DNA of 64,000 nucleotides from an uncultured Bacteroidales bacterium (GTDB lineage: Bacteria > Bacteroidota > Bacteroidia > Bacteroidales > UBA11471). Every line of letters begins with the position of its first letter. Positions within the stretch are counted from its first letter, which is position 1. Shown here in pieces: positions 1 to 8,754 of this stretch. A model generated the notes under the pieces. The model had not been told where the DNA came from and did no database searches. It saw only the letters and a program-made list of their open reading frames with translations. The DNA lies in contig CANQQA010000007.1 in assembly GCA_947625885.1 (NCBI GenBank), positions 27,821 to 91,820 of the forward strand, written 5' to 3'. Position numbers and translations under genes: made by a program.

Positions 1-549
1 ACGTCGGGCACCGAGCTGAAAGGCAAAAAACTCGGTATCCACGCTTTCGGGCAGGTGGGACGCAACGTCGCCCGCATTGCCAAAGGATTCGGCATGGAGG
101 TCTGTGCATACGACCCCTACTGTCCGGCAAACGTCATCGCCGAAGCCGGCGTAACGCCCGTAAGCGACATCAACGAAATGTACAAGACCTGTCAATTCGT
201 GTCGCTGCACATTCCAGCCACCGATGAAACGAAAAAATCCATCAACTACAACCTGCTGAAACAGATGCCCAAAGGTGCCGTGCTGATAAACACCGCGCGC
301 AAAGAAGTCATCGACGAAGAGGAATTGGTAAAATTGATGGAAGAGCGTGCCGACTTCCGCTACGTGTCTGACATCGCCCCGTCGAACGCACCGGTATTTG
401 CCGAAAAATTCGAGGGTCGCTACTTTTTCACCCCGAAGAAAATGGGCGCACAAACGGCAGAAGCCAACATCAATGCCGGCATCGCCGCCGCCAAACAATC
501 GGTCGGATTCCTGAAAGACGGCATCGACCGATTCAGAGTGAACAAATAA
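1..549 (+). CDS. serA: D-3-phosphoglycerate dehydrogenase, C-terminal part (5' end outside window)
   Basis: Catalyses the first step of serine synthesis, NAD-dependent oxidation of 3-phosphoglycerate in the cytosol. The reading frame is already open at base 1 and gives 182 residues, so the N-terminus lies outside the window. The Rossmann dinucleotide motif is visible as GIHAFGQVG (partial residues 12-20), followed by the NTARKEVIDEEEL segment carrying the substrate/catalytic arginine. The chain stops about 165 residues after the glycine motif with no ACT regulatory domain, so this is the short form of the family. Where many hydroxyacid dehydrogenases have a TPH catalytic histidine, this one reads TPKKMGAQT; from memory this variant is usual in Bacteroides SerA. 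The DUF1015 gene that follows is a common serA neighbour in Bacteroidetes. Confidence 0.9.
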   Translation, partial: TSGTELKGKKLGIHAFGQVGRNVARIAKGFGMEVCAYDPYCPANVIAEAGVTPVSDINEMYKTCQFVSLHIPATDETKKSINYNLLKQMPKGAVLINTARKEVIDEEELVKLMEERADFRYVSDIAPSNAPVFAEKFEGRYFFTPKKMGAQTAEANINAGIAAAKQSVGFLKDGIDRFRVNK

Positions 550-630
550 TCAATACAATTCTCAGGCAAAAGTGGGTCGCGCTATTCGTTACGATAATAG
601 CGTGCCCTCTTTGTCGTTAAAAACGCAACC

Positions 631-1875
631 ATGGCAAAAATAAAACCTTTCAAAGGCATCAGACCTCCCCGCGAACTGGTCGAAGAAGTGGCATCGCGCC
701 CCTATGACGTATTGAACTCGGAAGAAGCCCGCGCCGAAGCCGCCGGCAACGAAAAATCGCTTTATCACATCATCAAACCCGAAATAAACTTCGCTCCGGG
801 CACCGACGAACACGCTCCCGAAGTCTATGACAAAGCGGTGGAACAATTCAACCTTTTCCAAGAAAAAGGGTGGCTGCGGCAAGACGAAAGCGAACGGTAC
901 TACATCTACGCCCAGACGATGAACGGGCATACGCAGTACGGTCTTGTGGTATGCGCCAACGTAGACGACTACCTGAACGGCGTCATCAAGAAACACGAAC
1001 TGACCCGCCGCGACAAAGAGGAAGACCGCATGAAGCACGTGCGCATCAACAACGCCAACATCGAACCGGTATTTTTCGCCTACCCCGATAACAAAGAGCT
1101 GAACGACATCGTTGCCGGCATCGTCAAGGGCGAGCCGGAATACGACTTCACCGCTCCCGACGGATTCGGACACCACTTCTGGATTATCGACAACCCCGCC
1201 ACGATACGGCGCATCACCGAGTTGTTTGCCGCCATTCCCTACCTGTACATCGCCGACGGACACCACCGTACTGCTGCCGCCGCACTGGTAGGAGCGGAAA
1301 AGGCAAAACAGAATCCGCACCACAAAGGCGACGAAGAATACAACTATTTCTTAGCCGTGTGCTTCCCCGCTTCGCAACTGCACATCATCGACTACAACCG
1401 CGTGGTAAAAGACCTGAACGGTCTGAGCGACGAAGCCTTCCTGCAAAAGCTCGCTGCCAACTTCATCGTGGAAAAGAAAGGGAAAGAGATATACCGCCCG
1501 ACGGCACTGCACAACTTCTCGCTCTACCTGAGCGGCGAATGGTACTCGCTCACCGCCAAAGAAGGCACTTACGACAACAGCGACCCCATCGGCGTGCTCG
1601 ACGTTACCATATCGTCCGACCTGATACTGCGCGACATTCTGGGAATCACCGACCTGCGCTCGGACAAGCGTATCGACTTCGTCGGCGGCATCAGAGGTCT
1701 CGGCGAATTGAAGCGCAGAGTCGATAGCGGCGAAATGCGGGTGGCTCTTGCCCTCTACCCCGTGTCGATGAAACAACTCATGGACATCGCCGACACAGGC
1801 AACATCATGCCGCCAAAGACGACATGGTTCGAGCCTAAACTGCGCTCCGGACTGGTAATACACAAACTTTCATAG
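631..1875 (+). CDS. DUF1015 family protein
   Basis: A 414-residue cytosolic protein of the DUF1015 family, whose biochemical role is not established. The family hallmark IADGHHRTAAA is clear at residues 207-217, and the N-terminus begins with the typical FKGIRPP...RPYDVLN segment. It starts 81 bases after the serA stop on the same strand, so the two probably share a transcript; association with serC/serA is a recurring Bacteroidetes arrangement and suggests a link to serine or phosphoserine metabolism. That link is inference from context only. No signal peptide or membrane segment is seen. Confidence 0.88.
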   Translation: MAKIKPFKGIRPPRELVEEVASRPYDVLNSEEARAEAAGNEKSLYHIIKPEINFAPGTDEHAPEVYDKAVEQFNLFQEKGWLRQDESERYYIYAQTMNGHTQYGLVVCANVDDYLNGVIKKHELTRRDKEEDRMKHVRINNANIEPVFFAYPDNKELNDIVAGIVKGEPEYDFTAPDGFGHHFWIIDNPATIRRITELFAAIPYLYIADGHHRTAAAALVGAEKAKQNPHHKGDEEYNYFLAVCFPASQLHIIDYNRVVKDLNGLSDEAFLQKLAANFIVEKKGKEIYRPTALHNFSLYLSGEWYSLTAKEGTYDNSDPIGVLDVTISSDLILRDILGITDLRSDKRIDFVGGIRGLGELKRRVDSGEMRVALALYPVSMKQLMDIADTGNIMPPKTTWFEPKLRSGLVIHKLS

Positions 1876-1904
1876 ACCTGACAGGTTACAAAAAACAAAT
1901 AAAT

Positions 1905-2648
1905 ATGAAACAGTCCTTTTCACTTTCGGCTTTTGTCATTGTTGCATTGCTTTCGTTCAACAGCTGCTTGGGCGACAAAGGCAACATAACTATTTCGTAT
2001 GGAACGGGAACGATACTCTGCGACACGCTGAGCAACACCCCTTACATACGGTTGGACGATATCGGACTCTGCCTTACCGGCAACGGTGTCCCCACGCTCT
2101 CCGACAGCATTGCCAGAGCCATGGTAAATTATACGGTCGATTGGGACAATCAGTCGGCAACGGCACAAGCTACCGGTATTTTTGAAGCCTCCCTTTCCAA
2201 TCTATCGACTTGGGGCATCAATAAAATCAGCTCCATGCCGTCAGATTTTTCTTTTATCAAAACCGACACGATGCAAGGCATCGCCCGACCGTTTATCACG
2301 TACAAGACCCCGCTTTCGCCGAATATGCTGACGATGAATGTACGCCTATTCAATTCAACCTCATCGCTGGAATTGATACAAAAAAATCGCCCTGCCGACG
2401 ATTACTACATCGGTCAGACGAATGATACGCTTATCATTTCCTACACCACCGAAGAGGTAACGACCGAAAAACGCGACAGCTGGTATACTTTCGAACTTCC
2501 GGACTACCCGTCGAATATTTCACGCATCATTTTGATTTTCAAAGGAATAAATATCTCCGGATTCACTCCTGTCCCCAATCACGATGAAGCATTCGGCGGA
2601 TATACTTATACGTTATCGACGAGCTTCAAAAACGAACAACAGCAATAA
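1905..2648 (+). CDS. NigD-like lipoprotein
   Basis: A 247-residue exported protein. It starts with a signal peptide ending in a lipoprotein cysteine (SFNSC, Cys21), then a small beta-rich N-terminal region and a larger C-terminal region typical of NigD-like proteins of Bacteroidales. NigD was named from a Bacteroides bacteriocin/immunity locus, but most homologues, probably including this one, stand alone and have no proven role. The gene lies 29 bases after the DUF1015 gene and is followed at once by a strong terminator, so it is the last gene of this operon. Confidence 0.72.
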   Translation: MKQSFSLSAFVIVALLSFNSCLGDKGNITISYGTGTILCDTLSNTPYIRLDDIGLCLTGNGVPTLSDSIARAMVNYTVDWDNQSATAQATGIFEASLSNLSTWGINKISSMPSDFSFIKTDTMQGIARPFITYKTPLSPNMLTMNVRLFNSTSSLELIQKNRPADDYYIGQTNDTLIISYTTEEVTTEKRDSWYTFELPDYPSNISRIILIFKGINISGFTPVPNHDEAFGGYTYTLSTSFKNEQQQ

Positions 2649-2667
2649 ACCGACCTTTCCACAATGC

Positions 2668-2709
2668 AAAGCTGGGTACGAATCAAAAGATTCGTACCCA
2701 GCTTTTTTC
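2668..2709 (+). terminator. Rho-independent terminator after the serA-DUF1015-nigD operon
   Basis: A perfect 14-bp stem (2671-2684 with 2689-2702), AAAA loop, flanking A and T runs. It ends the rightward operon and separates it from the convergent permease gene. Confidence 0.9.
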
Positions 2710-2723
2710 TTTCCATATCCGTT

Positions 2724-3959
2724 TTATTCCCCTTCACGAGAAAAGCGGTCGGATTGCAGATATTTTACCGGAAACCACGACGCAAGCAAGCCCATCAATA
2801 CGACAACAACCAGCACCACAAGGGCATCGCTCCAATAAAAACGCACCGGATAGGCATCGACGATAAAGGCTCCGGCATCGCCCATACGCAACCACCCGAA
2901 CACCTCCTGCAAGCGGCATAACACGATGCCCGCCAACAGTCCGCCGCCTGCCCCGATTGCCGATATAAGCCAGCCTTCGGTAAGAAATATACGGGATATC
3001 AGCGTATCGTCCGCACCCAAATTACGCAAGGTGCGTATATTTTCCCGTTTGTCGATAATCAGCATCGAAAGCGAGCCGATGACGTTGAACGTGGCTATCA
3101 TCAATATAAAAATCAATATCAGAAAAGTAATCCACTTTTCTATCTGCATCATATTGAATGTCGTCGCCTGTTGTTGCAGACGGCTCAGCACGCGATACCC
3201 GCCGCCCAAACGCTGTTGCAGGCGTGCAATTGTCGCCGCTTCATCGGCATCGTCCTGCAAGCGCAATTCCAAAGCTGTGGCTTCGGTCGTATAGTCATAG
3301 AGCCGACGCACCAACGCCAGCGGGGCAATGACCCACGATTCATCGTATTCCTGCTGCTCGACGGCAAATATTGCCGACACATAGCTGTTTTCTTCCCGAA
3401 ACGAGGTCGAGGGATTGGCAAGATTCACTCGGACTTTGCGGCGCGGAGCATACAGGCGCAGCGGACGAGAAAAGAATGTTCCCGTTTCGAGATGAGAAGC
3501 TACACCGGCTCCCAATGCCACCCAATTTTCAAGCGTATCGGTCAGGATAAACTCTCCATCGAGAAGTATGTCATCGACGTCACCATGAACCGCTTTGAAA
3601 TTTTCGCCAACCCCTTTGAGGTGTACGGGCATCTGGTTTTTGCCGAAAACAGCCAGCGCATTTTCTTCGACAACGGGCATGATTTCGACAATTTCGTTCC
3701 AACGGTACAAGTCGGTTATTTCCTCCGCCTCCGTGTCGAGCGTTTTCCCCGACACGGGAAGTATCTTTACCTGCGGGTCGAGACGCGAGCACAACGAGCC
3801 TATCAGCTCCTGAAAACCGTTATATACCGACAACGTGCAGATAATAGCCATCGTCGTTACCGCCATACCCAGCACCGAAATGACCGATATGAACGTAATG
3901 GCGCTATGCGATTTCGGAGAGAAAAGGTAACGCAAGGCTATTTTCAACGAAAGCGGCAT
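2724..3959 (-). CDS. LolC/LolE-type ABC transporter permease (FtsX family)
   Basis: A 411-residue inner-membrane permease with the FtsX/MacB topology: one N-terminal membrane segment (residues about 20-43), a large periplasmic domain (about 45-270), and three C-terminal membrane segments (about 276-300, 330-349, 378-396). The KRENIRTLRNLGA loop after the second segment is the coupling region typical of LolC/E. In the Lol system such permeases release lipoproteins from the inner membrane, using a LolD ATPase; no ATPase gene is adjacent, so it must act with one encoded elsewhere. It starts 7 bases after rbfA and is the last gene of the aroQ-pyk-omt-rbfA operon. Confidence 0.85.
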   Translation of the reverse strand: MPLSLKIALRYLFSPKSHSAITFISVISVLGMAVTTMAIICTLSVYNGFQELIGSLCSRLDPQVKILPVSGKTLDTEAEEITDLYRWNEIVEIMPVVEENALAVFGKNQMPVHLKGVGENFKAVHGDVDDILLDGEFILTDTLENWVALGAGVASHLETGTFFSRPLRLYAPRRKVRVNLANPSTSFREENSYVSAIFAVEQQEYDESWVIAPLALVRRLYDYTTEATALELRLQDDADEAATIARLQQRLGGGYRVLSRLQQQATTFNMMQIEKWITFLILIFILMIATFNVIGSLSMLIIDKRENIRTLRNLGADDTLISRIFLTEGWLISAIGAGGGLLAGIVLCRLQEVFGWLRMGDAGAFIVDAYPVRFYWSDALVVLVVVVLMGLLASWFPVKYLQSDRFSREGE

Positions 3960-3966
3960 ATCCGGC

Positions 3967-4302
3967 TTATTTGTTCAACAGGGCATCTATGTTTTCTATA
4001 TAATCGAGCGAATCGTCGATGAAAAACAGCAACTCCGGCGTCTTTCGCAGCTGGAAGCGTATGCGACCGGCAAGGGCGTAGCGTATCGTTTTGGCGTTGG
4101 CGCGCACCGACTCCAATATCTCGGCAGCCTTTTCCGACGGAAAAATGCTCAAATAGGCTTTGGCTATGCTCAAATCGGGACTTACCCGCACCACGCTCAC
4201 CGATACCAACGTACCGTGCATTTTGCGGGTTTCCGTCAAGAAAATCTCGCTCAACTCTTTCTGTATGAGGCGGCTTATTTTGTTTTGTCTGGTTGTCTCC
4301 AT
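3967..4302 (-). CDS. rbfA: 30S ribosome-binding factor A
   Basis: A 111-residue RbfA, which binds immature 30S subunits and helps mature the 5' end of 16S rRNA. The sequence fits the family along its whole length: the QNKISRLIQKELSEIF opening, the central VSVVRVSPDLSIAKAYLSIFP strand pair, and the C-terminal TPELLFFIDDSLDYIENIDALL segment. It is cytosolic. It lies in a minus-strand operon between the O-methyltransferase and the LolC/E-type permease, an arrangement that is common in Bacteroidetes. Confidence 0.95.
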   Translation of the reverse strand: METTRQNKISRLIQKELSEIFLTETRKMHGTLVSVSVVRVSPDLSIAKAYLSIFPSEKAAEILESVRANAKTIRYALAGRIRFQLRKTPELLFFIDDSLDYIENIDALLNK

Positions 4303-4371
4303 AACGGTGCGTATTAGAGAATTTGTCTAAGATAATCCTTTTTCCGGAAATCGGAAAACAATTTCGCCGAA

Positions 4372-4995
4372 TTATTTTTTCCAAATAACGGTAAGTCCGT
4401 CACGCAAAGGCAGAATCACTTTTTCCACCCGCATATCGGTTGCGATTTTATCGTTGAAAGCCTTGACGGCTTCGGTCTGCGTATCGTGCGAATATCCGTC
4501 ATATACCTTGCTGTCCCACAGGGTATTGTCGGCAAGTATCACGCCACCGGCGACCACACGGTCGAAAACCATGTCGTAATAATCGCAGTAACGACGTTTG
4601 TCGGCGTCGATAAACACCATATCGAACGTACCGCCGAGCTGCGGCACGACCGCCAACGCATCACCGATATGCAACTGTATGCGCGCGGCTGCCGGCGATT
4701 GCGCGAGATACTTGCGCGTGAACTCTTCTATTTCGTCGTCTATCTCCACCGTATGCAACTCGGCATCGGCGGGCATACCTTCGGCGAGACAAAGGGTGGA
4801 ATATCCGGTAAAAGTTCCTATTTCCAAAATGCGCTTCGGGCGCTGCATTCGGCAAAACATTTTAAGAATGCGACCCTGCAAGTGTCCCGACATCATGCGC
4901 GGACGCAGTGTGTGAACATGGGTGTCGCGGCTGAGCTGCGCCAACAACTCTCCCTCCGCGTCGATATGCGAAAGAATGTATTCGTCAAGCTCCAT
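4372..4995 (-). CDS. O-methyltransferase, caffeoyl-CoA OMT family
   Basis: A 207-residue SAM-dependent O-methyltransferase of the compact cation-dependent (COMT/CCoAOMT-like) family. SAM motif I is LEIGTFTGYS (residues 57-66), and the metal-binding acidic segment FIDADKRRY (128-136) is followed by ILADNTLW (153-160). The physiological substrate of these bacterial proteins is generally unknown. It abuts pyk, with one base between the pyk stop and the start codon, so it is co-transcribed and possibly translationally coupled. Confidence 0.88.
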   Translation of the reverse strand: MELDEYILSHIDAEGELLAQLSRDTHVHTLRPRMMSGHLQGRILKMFCRMQRPKRILEIGTFTGYSTLCLAEGMPADAELHTVEIDDEIEEFTRKYLAQSPAAARIQLHIGDALAVVPQLGGTFDMVFIDADKRRYCDYYDMVFDRVVAGGVILADNTLWDSKVYDGYSHDTQTEAVKAFNDKIATDMRVEKVILPLRDGLTVIWKK

Positions 4996-4996
4996 A

Positions 4997-6463
4997 TCAA
5001 TGCACCTCGTCGAGATTGGGCAGTACGTAACGGTCGTAATCTTTCAATATAATTCCGGCTTTGTTGATTTCGAGGAACGTGCTTCCGCTGTCTTCGCCGA
5101 ATGCTCCGCCGATGTAGGCTATCAGGTCTTCTTCCTTGATAATGCCTGCACCGATAAGTGCGGAGAGTCCGTGATAGAGATACTTGCGCGAGGTTGCCGC
5201 CTCCGGCTGGTAGAGAGCAATGACACCGTAAGAGAGCGCCAACTCGCGCATAGTGCGCTCGCTGTAACAGATTGCAAGAACGGGGTCTTTTCCGCGATAT
5301 GCCGCCAGATTGCGTGCCGTACGCCCCGTATAACCGTCGGTAACGATGGCTTTCACACCCAACTTGTCGGACGAATCGACTGCCGACTTCGCCAAAAAAG
5401 AGGTGGCATCGAAAACTTCGCCTTCGATATTCACCTGTATATCGTTGTCCGAAAGTTTTGTTTCCTCTGCCTCCTTGGCAATACGCGACATCGTGGCTAT
5501 CGCCTCGACGGGATATTGTCCGTAAGCAGTTTCACCGCTCAACATCAGCGCGTCGGTACGGTAGTATATGGCATTTGCCACATCGGTTACCTCGGCACGG
5601 GTGGGGCGGGGATTTTTTATCATCGAGTGAAGCATCTGCGTAGCGACGATAACCGGCTTCTTCGCCTGCACGCATTTCTTTATCAGGCGGCGCTGTATGC
5701 CGGGAATCTTCTCCTGCGCCACCTCGATGCCGAGGTCGCCGCGCGCCACCATGACGCCATAAGCCACTTCGAGTATTTCGTCAATGTTATCGACGCCCTC
5801 CTGATTCTCGATTTTGGCGATAATTTTTATCTTGCTGTTGTGGGCGTCGAGTATCTCCTGTATCGCCAGCACGTCTTGTTTGCTGCGCACGAAAGAGTGG
5901 GCGATGAAATCAATATTTTTGTCAATGGCATACAAAATGTTCCGGCGGTCTTTCTCGGTAAGAGCAGGCAAATTTATGCGCACGCCCGGCACATTCACGC
6001 TCTTGCGCGAACCGAGTTCGCCGGCATTCTGCGCCACGCACAGCAGATAATCGTCGTGCTTCTCCAATACGCGGAACTCCAATTCGCCGTCGTCAATCAG
6101 CACGATGCTGCCCACCGAAAGGTCTTTGGCAAAATCGACATACGACACGTTGATTTGCTGCTGTGTGGTATAGGCGTCGGGGCAGCCTTTCATGCGCACG
6201 ATGTCGCCGGCGGTAAACGTTATGTTCACATCGTTCTCGATGAACGTGGTGCGCACCTCCGGTCCTTTGGTGTCCAAAAGTATGGCGATAGTGTCGGAAA
6301 CCGCACGCACGTTGCTGATGATGCGGTCGAAGCCTTCGTTGTTGAGGTGCGCCGAATTCATGCGCACGACATTCATTCCGTTCTCGAAAAGGGCGCGGAC
6401 AAAATCGACTTCACAACGTTTGTCCGATACGGTGGCTACTATTTTTGTTTGTTTCGATACCAT
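4997..6463 (-). CDS. pyk: Pyruvate kinase
   Basis: A 488-residue pyruvate kinase, the last ATP-forming step of glycolysis (phosphoenolpyruvate + ADP to pyruvate + ATP). The substrate-binding VVRMNSAH segment (residues 32-39), LDTKGPEVR (63-71), the catalytic lysine region IIAKIENQEG (K217) and the MVARGDLGIEV metal/substrate motif (238-248) are all present, followed by a B domain and a C-terminal regulatory domain. Length is normal for the bacterial enzyme. The aroQ gene ends 4 bases upstream of its start, so both belong to one minus-strand operon. Confidence 0.97.
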   Translation of the reverse strand: MVSKQTKIVATVSDKRCEVDFVRALFENGMNVVRMNSAHLNNEGFDRIISNVRAVSDTIAILLDTKGPEVRTTFIENDVNITFTAGDIVRMKGCPDAYTTQQQINVSYVDFAKDLSVGSIVLIDDGELEFRVLEKHDDYLLCVAQNAGELGSRKSVNVPGVRINLPALTEKDRRNILYAIDKNIDFIAHSFVRSKQDVLAIQEILDAHNSKIKIIAKIENQEGVDNIDEILEVAYGVMVARGDLGIEVAQEKIPGIQRRLIKKCVQAKKPVIVATQMLHSMIKNPRPTRAEVTDVANAIYYRTDALMLSGETAYGQYPVEAIATMSRIAKEAEETKLSDNDIQVNIEGEVFDATSFLAKSAVDSSDKLGVKAIVTDGYTGRTARNLAAYRGKDPVLAICYSERTMRELALSYGVIALYQPEAATSRKYLYHGLSALIGAGIIKEEDLIAYIGGAFGEDSGSTFLEINKAGIILKDYDRYVLPNLDEVH

Positions 6464-6467
6464 AATT

Positions 6468-6896
6468 TTACCGATTAGTGTTTTCTATAAGAGCTTCCAC
6501 CGCCAAACGATAGGAATCGAGTCCGAATCCGATAATCGAGCCGCGGCACGCCGCTGCTATTTTCGAGGTATGCCGATACTCTTCCCGCGCATGGATATTG
6601 GAGATGTGCACCTCCACCACCGGTGCGGTAACCGCCCGTATGGCATCGGAGAGCGCAATGGAGGTGTGCGTATAGGCTCCGGCGTTGAGTACGATTCCCA
6701 CCGGCAAAAACCCTTGCTCGTGAATTTTGTTTATCAACTCGCCTTCGATATTCGATTGATAATAATGAATCGTATGCTGCGGATAACGACCGCGCAACGT
6801 TTCCAGATAGCTCTCGAACGAGGCATCTCCATACACGCTTTTTTCACGCTTGCCCAACAAGTTGAGATTGGGTCCGTTGATAATCCATATATCCAT
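6468..6896 (-). CDS. aroQ: Type II 3-dehydroquinate dehydratase
   Basis: A 142-residue type II dehydroquinase, step three of the shikimate pathway (3-dehydroquinate to 3-dehydroshikimate). Start chosen at the ATG giving MDIWIINGPNLNLLG, the conserved family N-terminus; a longer frame upstream carries unrelated sequence. The lid arginine (R17) and catalytic tyrosine (Y22) are followed by the LNAGAYTHTS and VEVHISNIHAREEYRH segments. It is the first gene of the operon aroQ-pyk-omt-rbfA-permease and is divergent from xerD. A -7 element TACTTTTG lies at 6979-6986 on the minus strand. Confidence 0.95.
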   Translation of the reverse strand: MDIWIINGPNLNLLGKREKSVYGDASFESYLETLRGRYPQHTIHYYQSNIEGELINKIHEQGFLPVGIVLNAGAYTHTSIALSDAIRAVTAPVVEVHISNIHAREEYRHTSKIAAACRGSIIGFGLDSYRLAVEALIENTNR

Positions 6897-6912
6897 AAAC
6901 CGAAAGATTTTA

Positions 6913-6920
6913 TATCTTTG
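6913..6920 (+). promoter_or_regulatory. Possible -7 element for xerD
   Basis: TATCTTTG matches the Bacteroides -7 consensus TAnnTTTG. I see no good -33 TTTG at 19-21 bases upstream, and the leader to xerD would be about 90 bases, so support is modest. Confidence 0.35.
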
Positions 6921-6978
6921 TACCGAATTGAAAACATTTTCCGGAAAAGGGAAAAAGCATTCCGCCGGAAATTTTCGA

Positions 6979-6986
6979 CAAAAGTA
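6979..6986 (-). promoter_or_regulatory. Possible -7 element for the aroQ operon
   Basis: On the minus strand this reads TACTTTTG (TAnnTTTG), about 85 bases upstream of the aroQ start. No clear -33 element is seen. Confidence 0.4.
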
Positions 6987-7018
6987 CAAAATATTGTGGA
7001 ATATTTCACCATCGGCGC

Positions 7019-7927
7019 ATGATTGTTGGTAAATCGGGACTGCTAAAATCTTTTTCCCAATATCTGAAACTCGAAAAAGGTATGTCGGCAAACACGCTCG
7101 ACGGCTATTTGCACGACGTACTCAAACTTTTTCAATACCTCACACCGGAGGGTGAACCTACCGCCGAGCAGCTTGCCGAAGCCGACATCACGAATTTCAT
7201 TTGCCAACTGCAAGATATGGGTATACAGCCCCGCTCGCAAGCCCGCATTCTCTCGGGATTGAAATCTTTCTATACATTTCTGCGCTTGGAGGGGTATATC
7301 GAAAACGACCCGATGGAGCTTGTCGAGGGTCCGAAGCTCGGACGAAAACTGCCTGAAATACTGACCATCGAAGAGATAGACCGGATACTCGGCTCGTTCG
7401 ATATGTCACTGCCCGAAAGCCAGCGCAACAAAGCCATTATCGAGACGATGTACAGCTGCGGGCTGCGGGTGTCGGAGCTGGTGGGGCTGCGCATCTCGCA
7501 GATTTACCCGCAAGACGAATACATCATCGTCGAAGGGAAAGGGAGCAAGCAGCGGCTCGTCCCCATATCGCCGTCGGCACTCCACGAAATAAGCCTCTAC
7601 CGGCAAGACCGCGCCCATATCACCCCGAAAAAAGGCGATGAAGACATACTTTTTCTCAACCGTCGCGGCGGTCGGCTGAGTCGGGTTATGATATTCTATA
7701 TCATCAAAGAGCGGTGCGAGGCGTGCGGCATACAAAAAAACATCAGTCCGCACACGCTGCGCCACAGCTTCGCCACCCACCTGCTCGAAGGGGGCGCCAA
7801 CCTGCGGGCGATACAACAGATGCTAGGGCACGAAAGCATTACCACCACCGAGATATATGTACATCTCGACAAAGAATATCTCCGAAACGAAATTCTCACC
7901 CACCACCCGCGCAACTGCAAAGGGTGA
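7019..7927 (+). CDS. xerD: Site-specific tyrosine recombinase XerD
   Basis: A 302-residue tyrosine recombinase that resolves chromosome dimers at dif with a XerC partner. The N-terminal SAM-like core-binding domain (about 1-100) precedes the catalytic domain. All catalytic residues are visible: R150 (CGLRVSEL), K174 (GKGSKQR), H245 and R248 (HTLRHS), H271 (LGH) and the nucleophile Y280 (EIYVHLD). Length and lack of an extra arm-binding domain point to housekeeping XerD and not a phage integrase. The divergent aroQ-xerD pair is a recurrent Bacteroidales arrangement. XerC is the main alternative. Confidence 0.93.
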   Translation: MIVGKSGLLKSFSQYLKLEKGMSANTLDGYLHDVLKLFQYLTPEGEPTAEQLAEADITNFICQLQDMGIQPRSQARILSGLKSFYTFLRLEGYIENDPMELVEGPKLGRKLPEILTIEEIDRILGSFDMSLPESQRNKAIIETMYSCGLRVSELVGLRISQIYPQDEYIIVEGKGSKQRLVPISPSALHEISLYRQDRAHITPKKGDEDILFLNRRGGRLSRVMIFYIIKERCEACGIQKNISPHTLRHSFATHLLEGGANLRAIQQMLGHESITTTEIYVHLDKEYLRNEILTHHPRNCKG

Positions 7928-7980
7928 AACAAGGGCGACTTTTTTCGATGAATCCGCGTTTTTTTTGAATCGGAAACAGC

Positions 7981-8754
7981 TTATTTTTCTTCGTGAATAT
8001 CCGGACGGACAGAGATGCCGGCAGGCACGTTCGGAATCTTGAACAAGCGTTGTATGTGTCCGCTCGCTATCATTTCTCCGACGGGAAGATGACAGATTTT
8101 GCCGTCGTCGATGAGGGCGATGCCGTCGCACGTCTGAATGGCAACATCGAGTTCGTGGGTGGAAAAGAGAATGCATTTGCCTTCATCGTGCGCCAGCCGA
8201 GCCAGCAGGGCGCAAAGTTCGTAACGGTTCGGCAGGTCGAGAAACGAGGTCGGCTCGTCGAGCAGGATAACCGGCGTCTGCTGCGCCAGCGCGCGGGCAA
8301 TCATGATGCGCTGGCACTCGCCGTCGCTCATCGTATCCATCGTGCGGCGGGCATACTGTTCCATACCCACCGACACCAATGCATTCCACACAATCTCGCG
8401 ATCGACGGCTTGCAGGCTGCCTATCCAGTTGGTATAGGGAGCACGCCCGAGCGACACGACATCTTCGCAACGGAGGCTGGGAATGCGCGTGCGTTCGGTC
8501 GTTACGAATGCCAACACCTTCGCCGACTCCTGCGGCGACAAATCTCGCACCCGCTTTCCCTCCAAAAACAGATTGCCGGAATAGCGGCGATTGAGTCCGG
8601 CAATAGCACGGAGAAGGGTCGATTTGCCCGTACCGTTGCGCCCTATCAGCGCCGTAAGCCGACCGCCGGCAAACGCTGCCTCTGCATGGTCGAGCAGCAG
8701 GCGCGAACCGTATCCGATAGAAAAATCGTCGAGCTGTATCATACGGGAAATCAT
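7981..8754 (-). CDS. ABC transporter ATP-binding protein, iron/cobalamin-type (FecE/BtuD-like)
   Basis: A 257-residue ATPase energising a metal-chelate or cobalamin importer. Walker A GRNGTGKST (residues 38-46), Walker B VILLDEPTS (162-170) and switch histidine STHELD (H200) are intact; the signature is MSDGEC (142-147) instead of LSGGQ. Start chosen at the ATG that overlaps the permease stop as ATGA; an ATG 12 bases downstream (8742) is equally credible. It is the third gene of the three-gene operon with the permease and binding protein. No TonB-dependent receptor gene is adjacent, so the substrate cannot be named from this window. Confidence 0.88.
   Translation of the reverse strand: MISRMIQLDDFSIGYGSRLLLDHAEAAFAGGRLTALIGRNGTGKSTLLRAIAGLNRRYSGNLFLEGKRVRDLSPQESAKVLAFVTTERTRIPSLRCEDVVSLGRAPYTNWIGSLQAVDREIVWNALVSVGMEQYARRTMDTMSDGECQRIMIARALAQQTPVILLDEPTSFLDLPNRYELCALLARLAHDEGKCILFSTHELDVAIQTCDGIALIDDGKICHLPVGEMIASGHIQRLFKIPNVPAGISVRPDIHEEK

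Noticed and set aside
4922..6478. A 518-codon plus-strand frame opposite pyk
   Set aside because: Shadow of pyruvate kinase with no family resemblance.
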